From contig NC_092563.1 in the NCBI RefSeq assembly GCF_037975245.1, forward strand, positions 3,421,001 through 3,481,000: a stretch of 60,000 bases of DNA, read 5' to 3'. The stretch comes from Apostichopus japonicus. Taxonomy: Eukaryota; Echinodermata; Holothuroidea; Aspidochirotida; Stichopodidae. Position 1 is the first letter of the stretch. The number at the start of each line of letters is the position of its first letter. The translations under genes and the position numbers were made by a program. This document shows, one piece after another, positions 52,652 through 60,000 of the stretch. The notes beneath the pieces are model-generated. The model was not told the origin of the DNA. It made no database searches and saw nothing but the letters and a program-made list of their open reading frames with translations.

Positions 52652-52765
52652 CTAATTTCTTGGGAGGAATATTTTCTCCAAACCAACCAGAGGAAATTCT
52701 AACATGAGAGACAAGATGGCCGCACAGCCGTAAGAAATGAGAGTGATTCCAGCAAAGTAAAAGGA
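52652..52765 (-). CDS. nrf-6-like exon j (stop)
   Basis: SFYFAGITLISYGCAAILSL and EFPLVGLEKIFLPRN, then TAG at 52654-52652. The acidic-hydrophobic E.P..GLEK end is typical of the family. Confidence 0.9.
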   Translation of the reverse strand, partial: SFYFAGITLISYGCAAILSLMLEFPLVGLEKIFLPRN

Positions 52766-55700
52766 CTGAGAAGAAACAAATGAGAAAGAAATGGGAGAAG
52801 AACAATACATCAAAATCTCATTTTTTGCATTGAAATAAATTAATTAATTAAATACATAATAAATTTCCATTCCCCATTTTGACTGATTTATAGTCAGATA
52901 TGACTGGTATTTAATATCTGTGATGATAATCATCTGATCCGATAAAACCGATTTAAAAACTTTGTATTTGTGTGATGCAAGAAAGTTAGATGGGAATATT
53001 TTCATGTTTGGTATTGTTATTTTGGGTTTTGTTTTTTTATGTAAAGGAGGTACTTTATTTCCTATCAAAGAATTCCTTGGAAAATACATTTTACAGTTAG
53101 GGAGGAGAAGTATTACAAATATGAATGCTGCTTGCTATTGGCTTACCGTGAGGGCGATAGATAGATACATCACAGTGCCTTCGTGGGAGATGAAGAGAAG
53201 AATCATAATGGGATGTAGAAGATATGCAGTGTACGTGAGCCTTCCTAACGGTGCCCAAAGAGGATGGCCAAGGAAGGAATTAACCCAACCTGATATAAAC
53301 AGAAGAAAGAAATGTGATGTATCATAATATCAAGCTTGAATGGGAATTTTATTAATTAGGTCTGCACCACTGGCCTGTTCTGTTAAAGGGTGTGAAGTCT
53401 CGCGCAAAAAGAACCGTCTAATGCCTGTAATCTGACCTAGTTTCGAATGAGGTGTAACATAAGTTTTAGACACCACCATCGATCCCAGAAAATACTCACA
53501 CAGCTTGCTACCTTCAGTAATTAGACACTAGTGTACAGTCAGTACATACAGCTGGGGTCAATACCCACAACACAGTGAACAAACGATACAGCTATGGACA
53601 TCTCAGGTCCAGCTAAAGATTACAAGGTATCACGTTTCATTACTGTCTGCATTTTGTAGCGACAAGCAGAAAACGTCACTTGCAAGCAACGGAAAGTTAG
53701 CTTTTCAGAGCGCGGGGTTTGGGGCGAGTCTTCAATGCCTTTAATATGAAAAACTTGTAAAACAAATTCTCAGCTGTCCAGCTTGATTTTAAATTCTCAC
53801 TAATCTGGCATGGAAAAGAATAAACCCTTTCATTTTGAAGTTGCTATGGTAACCAAAGACGTTTTTTGGAGAGAGGAAACAGCCAGTCATGTAATTGATA
53901 AGATGTAACTTCATCAACTGCCAAACTTTGGGTGAATTCTGATCACAAACTAAGAATTAATTTGATAGTGAATTTTATTGAGGTCACAAGAAAGCTATTG
54001 AAAATAGCAAATCAAAGGTTTACATGTGATGGCTAGAAATACTACCCACCTCCGTAGCCATAGTGACAAGCAAAAATGACCCATGTGAGAGAGACACCCC
54101 ATGCAAACCGACAGAAAGCTTCATACAAGATGTTTCCAGCTCGAGACCAGGGATGGCCATTGTAGTTAGGGTAGACGGCATAGATGCATGCATAACCAAT
54201 TCCACAGGCAACTATCCAAGCTGTTAGAGCAACAGTCTGAAATTAAACAAATTGAAAATGTTAGAGCAACAGACAGAAATAAAACACATAACAGATGTTA
54301 TAGCAACAGACTGAAATAAAACACATTACAGATGTAAGAGCAACAGACAGAAATAAAACACATGACAGATGTTAGAGCAACAGACTGAAATAAAACACAT
54401 TACAGATGTTATAGCAACATACTGAGGTATAAACACATTACAGATGTTATAGCAACAGACTGAAATAAAACACACAACAGATGTAAGAGCAACAGACAGA
54501 AATAAAACACATTACAGATTTTATAGCAACAGACTGATATAAAACACATCACAAATGTTATAGAAACATACTGAAGTATAAACACATCACAGATGTTATA
54601 GCAACAGACTGAAATAAAACACATTACAGATGTAAGAGCAACAGACAGAAATAAAATACATAACAGATGTTAGAGCAACAGACAGAAATAAAATACATTA
54701 CAGATTTTATAGCAACAGACTGATATAAAACACATCACAAATGTTATAGAAACATACTGAAATAAAATACATTACAGATGTTAGAGCAACAGACAGAAAT
54801 AAAACACATTACAGATGTTATAGCAACAGCTGAAATAAAACACATTACAGATGTCATAGCAACAACTGAAATAAAACACATAACAGATGTTTTAGAAACA
54901 TACTGAAATAAAATACATTGCAGATGTCATAGCAACAACTGAAATAAAACACATAACAGATGTTATAGAAACATACTGAAATAAAATACATTACAGATGT
55001 TATAGCAACAGACTGAAATAAAACACATTACAGATGTAAGAGCAACAGACAGAAATAAAATACATAACAGATGTTAGAGCAACAGACAGAAATAAAATAC
55101 ATTACAGATGTTATAGCAACAGACAGAAATAAAACACATTACAGATGGTATAGCAACAGACAGAAATAAAACACATCACAAAATCCTTAAATCAGCAGAT
55201 AGGGGAAAATTTTGAACATTATCTCATAAACTATTACAGTAGTTTTCAATTGAAAACCTTTACCTCAAAGTTTTGTAGTAACGATTGAAATGACATATTC
55301 TTGTATAATTGATCTAGTCCTCACCCAATGAATCTTAATAGATTTCTTGGGGTACTTGTACAAGATGTAACCAAGGACCATTCCAGCTAAATACGGAGTG
55401 ATTCGGCAATAAGGCTTGTTGTAGATGACATCAGAGAAACTTGCGTGACTTTGGGGATCGGTCCTGTGGACAAATTTAAGAAAGGTCCATTGTCAAGAAG
55501 TCAAGACATTTTGCCCCAGAGATTTGGAGCTCTTGCCCTGTGGTGGTCAGGCTACTAAATAGGCTATGAAGAAAAACTGGTAGGGCTTCCAAAAGTTTCT
55601 GCTTTTCATTTAAACCTTACTCTCTGAAAAATTCCAAGTCTAACTAAACAGGATCATTAAGATTTGTCAATAGATCACTACTTTCTCCTCCATTGGCTCA

Positions 55701-56854
55701 CTCTTTAATTCCCAGGTGCCCCTGCTCCTAACCCGACTCCCCTTCACACTTCAGAGGAAAACTGTTAGAGTTCACAGAACATTCTGAAATATTTTGATAC
55801 CTACTACTGGTTGCATCTTCCTCCTTAACTTACGTATCCTCTTAATCAGATTATTCATGGTGCTGTGGCCGAGTGGATAAAGGCGGCGGCATTTAAAGCA
55901 ATGAGGCTTAGCATTCGGGAGGTTCGGGGTTCGATAACCAGCCGGGTTATAGTAAAGTGGGTTTTTAATTCGAGAGCAATCTATGGTTTTCCCATCTGAA
56001 ATGACTTTTTAAATTGTAAAGATTCCAAATTTGAGTTAAAATGTTGAATTGGAAGCCACCCGACGTGTCAGTTGTAATCCATAAGCCCCTGTGGGTTTCT
56101 CCCACGTTTGTGGTCGCTTAAGCGTCGTAAACATAACTGTTGATTCTTGTTATATTATTATTATTCATAAGGTCTAGGAATGTCCTTTTCAACTTTTTAT
56201 CATTTTTTAAAATTTATTTTATATTTCATATTTCTTTTTTAATTTACATTTATAAATCTAGGAGAAGACTCACTGGAAGTTCATACTAGCGGCTGGAAAG
56301 TCATAAATGCCGACAAGGACTCCTGTGATAGATATACTTGCAAGACAGAGTGTTCCTATGAGGCACAGGCCAACCCATGGAATGCTGTCAAGAAATATAA
56401 ACTGGAATTTAGGATTGAAATCTAGGGTATAGGATATCCACATGAATTTATAGAAAGTGTGAACATTCCATTCATAACACTGAAAACATCAATGAGGTCA
56501 GAGGAAATAAGAATAAGTAAATAATTTATTCTGTATCATAAAGCAAAAATGTTATCATACTGAATGGGCAAAATGTTACACAAATGAAAAGGTTTATACA
56601 TTTATTTACTGGAGTGGAAACAGGGAAAGATTAAGCTTGACCTATAATGTGATATCTTAAGTTTGGCAGTCAAAAATTAAAAATGTAAAAGATGAACTCA
56701 CTAGTACAAAGGTATGAGAATAAGTGGACTGATGATGAAGAACTGCATATCATTAGCCAGATACCAGACCCAAGGTATACACTAGGAGTGGAAATAAACG
56801 ATAGACGGAGTAGTTCAAGAGAATGAACAGACAGTGAAACATTCATTGCTGAGA

Positions 56855-56885
<31 letters not shown>

Positions 56886-59800
56886 TATATATATGTATAT
56901 AAATTTATATCGTAATGAGTTGAAATATCAAGTGAAAAAACTTCCAGCCTCCACCGGGGTTCGAACCTGGGCCTCACGCTTTATATGCGGACACCCTAAC
57001 CACTAGGCTATGGACGCTGATTGTATTTCCAGAGGGTTTGAAACCGGTGAGGAAGGTGGTAATTCCACTGTAGGCGTTTGTCACCTGTATCAAACAATTC
57101 TAGTTCTGTTTTGGTGACATATTTGCCTTACTCTAGAGATCAAACATGATGCTAACCAACTCGAAATCATTTGTGATTCTTAAAGCCGGATCTCAAAAGA
57201 GATACTTATATGTATATTTCTTTCTTCTTCACCTCATTGCAATACAAAGAAACAAAAACATTTCTCACCATAGTATTGCCACTTATGGGGTAAAAGTTGT
57301 TGATATAGAGCAGATTAGTCCACCAGTACTTCGGACAACTAGATCTGACCGATAAAGCCTCAGCGTAGGGTCCATGGCCAAAGTAAGGAGTGATGTAAAT
57401 GTAGAATAGCATTGTTGCAGCCAGGGCAGGAGATAATCTATTACAATAACAACCAAAAACAAATCCCATTTTTTCATGTATGTTAGATTTTTTTATTTTA
57501 TGATTTCTGATGAGTCCTGCCCCCATCACCCCCCCCCTGCACTCCCCATTTAACCCCCCCTCTCAGTGTCCCTGCTTCCACACTAGTGATTACAATACCT
57601 TTTTCCTTACCAATTAAATCTCCTCTAAACACTCAGAGGAATGTATCGTCCACATTATCCTTTTTTTTCCCCTGGTTAAATACAAGTTTCTATATTTTGA
57701 TGACTCAGACAAGTTTATGTTAACTACTTCACAGGGTAAAGGCAAGATTGTTGTTTATTTCACTTACCATCATTTTGAAATACCAGTTTGGACATGTGTG
57801 TGTAATAACAACTCATAACAGAAAAAGGTATGAGCAAGATACGAGAGCAAAAGGCACGGGTGTTTACAAATCAAAACAAACAAATAACAACAACATGGCT
57901 AAAGCCTAATGGTAACCACCCAGGGATAGGTGTTGCAATAATTTAAGTGTATAACTAACCTCCAATATCGATGGAAATAAAACCAATGCCATGGTATTTT
58001 CCCTTGCCTTTTCTTGAGTTGTTTTAATGTGATGTATGTCACCAACAGGCCACTGTAGAATAAACATATGAACAAGAAGTGGGTATCTTAACCCAACCAA
58101 TCGAAGTGGAAGCAGAGAAACGGAGATTTATAATCTGGATCTTGTGACACTGAATAATCAGGCAAGTTATTGCAATGTGAATGTTTATCAAATTTTGTTT
58201 GTCCAAAAATTATTGAACATGCATCAATTGTGTTTCAAAACATGTGATAGCCCTTAGGACTGACTGACGCCCACACACTGAACGACTCAATGATGAGTGC
58301 ACACAATAGCTATTGTTCCATAACATCACGTGGAAAAGATTTCTGTGATTAGTTTATCGTAAACTTTCATCACAACACAAGTTAACCACTTTATAATCTG
58401 CTGAATGGAATTGCCTAAGGGAAATAAAAAATATGAATTAAGGATTACCTCATGACAAAGAAAGAATCCACAGAGAAGAATGCATTGGATACTGTAAGGA
58501 AGCCGTACCTCGACAGCCACACTAAACCAGTCAATGGGTTCACTGTAGGAGGAATGTACATAAATGCAAATGATGAAAATCACACAAGAAATTCTATTTT
58601 ACGACCACTATCATACGGTTTGGGTTAATGAGTTTATGAAAGTCTAGGAGCCATGACATGTACTTTGTGATTTTAGTTTACTTACAAATGAACAAGACTA
58701 ATAGGTACTACATAATTACCATGATGTGTGGCATTATGGGTAAATTTATACATGATCCCAGTGTGGCTCACATTATACTGATGGTAAGAATATATTGGTC
58801 AAAATGTTATTTTCTCATTGGTTAGTTACTGTAACGATTATGTCAGTATGAATAAACAAAGTATGCAAGGCTTAGAACAGCCGCCAGCTACCATGGCGAC
58901 ATGGATATTCTTCCGTCATTGGTTGGTTTAAATACTGACTAGCTTGTAACTATAGTACTACCACCAAGAGAGTGGAATTATCCAAAGCATACTGAGGACC
59001 CAAATTCCATGGAAACACAGCTGTTCGTCCATCCTTGACTACTTCACTAACTAAACGGTAACCGCGGTGATTCCTTCAAAGACCGACAGCATACTAAAGA
59101 CTCAAATAACATGCAGACAAAGGCCTATCTTCTTCTGCCATTGGCTATTATTAATGCTAATTCCTATAGCTATGGTAGCACCAACAGAATGCACTTTGTA
59201 GAATGACACAGAGAAAACTGAAGATCTAAGCAACATGGCTGTTTGTGTGTCATATGGCTAGCACACTATCATTAATTGTAAGCATAGAATAACCCAGAAT
59301 ACACTATAATGACCCGGATATCATAGATATATGGCTTGTCTTATATCACTTACTTATTGCTGCGGTGGCACCAATGGAGAAAACGTGACCTAGAATGGCC
59401 CAAAGCATACTGATGACCCGGATACCATGGATACATGGCTTGTCTTATATCACTTACTTATTGCTGCGGTGGCACCAATGGAGAAAACGTGACCTAGAAT
59501 GACCCAGAGCATACTGATGACCCGGATACCGTGGAGACATGACTTGTCTTATGTCACTTACTTATTGCTGTGGTGGAACTAATGGAGAAAACGTGACCTA
59601 GAATGACCCAGAGCATACTGATGACCCGGATACCGTGGAGACATGACTTGTCTTATGTCACTTACTTATTGCTGTGGTGGAACAAATGGAGAAAATGTGA
59701 CCTAGAATGACCCAGAGCATACTGATGACCCGGATACCATGGATACATGGCTTGTCTTATGTCACTTACTTATTGCTGTGGTGGAACAAATGGAGAAAAC

Positions 59801-59952
59801 GTGACCTAGAATGACCCAGAGCATACTGATGACCCGGATACCATGGAGACACGATATGCTCTCTTTGGAGACTTTCACTGACAGCAGCTTGGGCAGATTT
59901 TGAGGCAGAGCAAAACTGAACACAATTTGGTTGAAAATCTTCAGGTACGGCC
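52652..59952 (-). CDS. nrf-6-like acyltransferase 3 membrane protein, 5' partial
   Basis: Ten exons: 59770-59952, 58449-58542, 57960-58052, 57269-57437, 56702-56781, 56274-56384, 55325-55463, 54050-54236, 53147-53289 and 52652-52765 (stop). Phases agree throughout, giving 436 codons plus stop; the N-terminus lies right of the window. The acyltransferase-3 family hallmarks appear in order: CLHGIRVISMLWVILGH, NAFFSVDSFFVMSG, FYFHRYWR, the WYLANDMQFF block, and RLTYTAYLLHP near the end, with many hydrophobic helices. Such proteins (C. elegans NRF-6 and relatives) are multi-pass membrane proteins thought to move or acylate lipophilic molecules; the exact reaction is unknown. Part of the first exon seen here is amplified in tandem in the next intron. 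Confidence 0.88.
53147..53289 (-). CDS. nrf-6-like exon i
   Basis: GWVNSFLGHPLWAPLGRLTY then TAYLLHPIMILLF, the conserved C-terminal block. Acceptor ATCAG, donor GTAAGC. Confidence 0.9.
54050..54236 (-). CDS. nrf-6-like exon h
   Basis: TVALTAWIVACGIGYACI and LYEAFCRFAWGVSLTWVIFA, two membrane helices. Acceptor TTCAG, donor GTGGGT. Confidence 0.9.
54225..55185. repeat. Minisatellite, about 39-bp unit, roughly 24 copies
   Basis: Core ACAGATGTTATAGCAACAGA then ctgaaataaaacacatt. It begins exactly at the acceptor of exon h, so exon-flanking sequence (AACAGTCTGAAATTAAAC) looks like the founder unit. Confidence 0.92.
55325..55463 (-). CDS. nrf-6-like exon g
   Basis: DVIYNKPYCRITPYLAGMVL then GYILYKYPKK. 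The KPYCRITPYL stretch is a family signature. Acceptor CACAG, donor GTGAGG. Confidence 0.9.
55859..56168 (+). repeat. tRNA-derived SINE, third family
   Basis: tRNA-like head (GCTGTGGCCGAGTGG A box, GGTTCGGGGTTCGATAACC B box), a 200-bp body and a TTATTATTATT tail. Flanked by attattcat (55850-55858, 56160-56168; the right one merges with the tail). In an intron of the acyltransferase gene. Confidence 0.8.
56274..56384 (-). CDS. nrf-6-like exon f
   Basis: IPWVGLCLIGTLCLASISIT, a membrane helix, ending AASMNF. Acceptor GACAG, donor GTGAGT. Confidence 0.87.
56702..56781 (-). CDS. nrf-6-like exon e
   Basis: CIPWVWYLANDMQFFIISPL, the family hallmark with Trp-Tyr-Leu-Ala-Asn-Asp. Acceptor CCTAG, donor GTGAGT; ends in phase 2. 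Confidence 0.9.
56856..56899. repeat. (AT)n microsatellite
   Basis: AT array next to the tail of the SINE at 56920-57215. Confidence 0.9.
56920..57215 (-). repeat. tRNA-derived SINE (family of 13070)
   Basis: The minus strand carries the linker, then GCCTAGTGGTTAGGGTGTCC (A box) and GGTTCGAACCCCGGTGG (B box), then the tail and AT array. In an intron of the acyltransferase gene. Confidence 0.8.
57269..57437 (-). CDS. nrf-6-like exon d
   Basis: RLSPALAATMLFYIYITPYF, a CPKYWWTNLLYINNF loop. Acceptor AATAG, donor GTGAGA. Confidence 0.9.
57960..58052 (-). CDS. nrf-6-like exon c
   Basis: SGLLVTYITLKQLKKRQGK then PWHWFYFHRYWR, with the conserved His-Arg. Acceptor CTACAG, donor GTTAGT. Confidence 0.9.
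58449..58542 (-). CDS. nrf-6-like exon b
   Basis: NPLTGLVWLSRYGF then NAFFSVDSFFVM, the highly conserved second block. Acceptor CTACAG, donor GTAATC; ends in phase 2. Confidence 0.9.
58860..59351 (-). repeat. Decayed relatives of the 104-bp array
   Basis: Fragments such as GCATACTGA.GACCC, ACCATGG and ATGGCTTGTC recur with low similarity, suggesting older rounds of the same amplification. Confidence 0.45.
59352..59872 (-). repeat. 104-bp tandem array derived from a coding exon, 5 copies
   Basis: The marker acttattgc occurs at 59352, 59456, 59560, 59664 and 59768, exactly 104 bp apart. The rightmost unit overlaps the real exon (59770-59872). Each other unit carries the exon's 3' half, its GTAAGT donor and about 25 nt of intron. 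Codons for HGIRVISMLWVILGH remain readable in most units; differences are few. Confidence 0.92.
59770..59952 (-). CDS. nrf-6-like exon a (first in window)
   Basis: Acceptor CATCTAG, donor GTAAGT. Encodes SKESISCLHGIRVISML and WVILGHVFSICSTTAI, the first conserved membrane segment of the acyltransferase domain. It is the template of the 104-bp array. Confidence 0.88.
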
Positions 59953-60000
59953 CTAGATGGAGGAAGATAAATTGTAGCCGCATTAATCAAATAAGATTGC

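Noticed and set aside
52962-53327. 121-codon plus-strand frame
   Set aside because: Covers the antisense of acyltransferase exon i, whose protein is clearly conserved on the other strand.
55859-55935. Functional tRNA-Ser or tRNA-Leu gene
   Set aside because: It is the head of a SINE with a TTA tail and flanking duplication.

Overview
The window is nuclear DNA of an animal. It has long introns, GT-AG exons with consistent phases, tRNA-derived SINEs, long (AT)n arrays and many short DNA transposons. The gene content (HYR-domain receptors, a nose-resistant-to-fluoxetine-like acyltransferase, a 15-PGDH-like dehydrogenase, a Ty3/Gypsy element) points to a marine invertebrate deuterostome. My guess is an echinoderm, perhaps a sea cucumber; this is inference, since no search was run. 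Four protein-coding genes were reconstructed by hand from splice sites and reading frames. Layout: (1) 554-4819, + strand, is the 3' part of receptor gene A (mini-EGF, three HYR domains, transmembrane segment, signalling tail). (2) 7795-14724, - strand, is a complete seven-exon short-chain dehydrogenase of 265 aa resembling 15-hydroxyprostaglandin dehydrogenase. (3) 14725-22212 has no gene I can support and carries hAT-like miniature elements. (4) 22213-44513, - strand, is receptor gene B, a paralogue of A: signal peptide, CUB, complete six-repeat YWTD propeller, mini-EGF, two HYR domains, transmembrane segment, tail. Its first intron holds an 8.0-kb Ty3/Gypsy element (36109-44129, 880-bp LTRs) in antisense orientation. 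(5) 44514-52651 has no supported gene; it holds a CR1/L2-like LINE remnant and nested hAT-like elements. (6) 52652-59952, - strand, is ten exons of an nrf-6-like acyltransferase-3 gene that continues past the right edge. How the parts relate: A and B are inverted paralogues with matching exon lengths and phases flanking the dehydrogenase. Their extracellular parts look like adhesion or recognition modules. Their tails share an ITIM-like tyrosine motif and an SH3 ligand, but in B these lie in another frame from the membrane exon, so B may lack signalling or need a small extra splice. The dehydrogenase and acyltransferase show no visible link to the receptors beyond position. The mobile fraction is unusually informative: at least seven hAT-like miniature elements have 8-bp target duplications (one of them imperfect), one is nested in another, the Gypsy LTR contains an intron-like structure between 59-bp repeats, and half of an acyltransferase exon has been amplified into a 104-bp tandem array.
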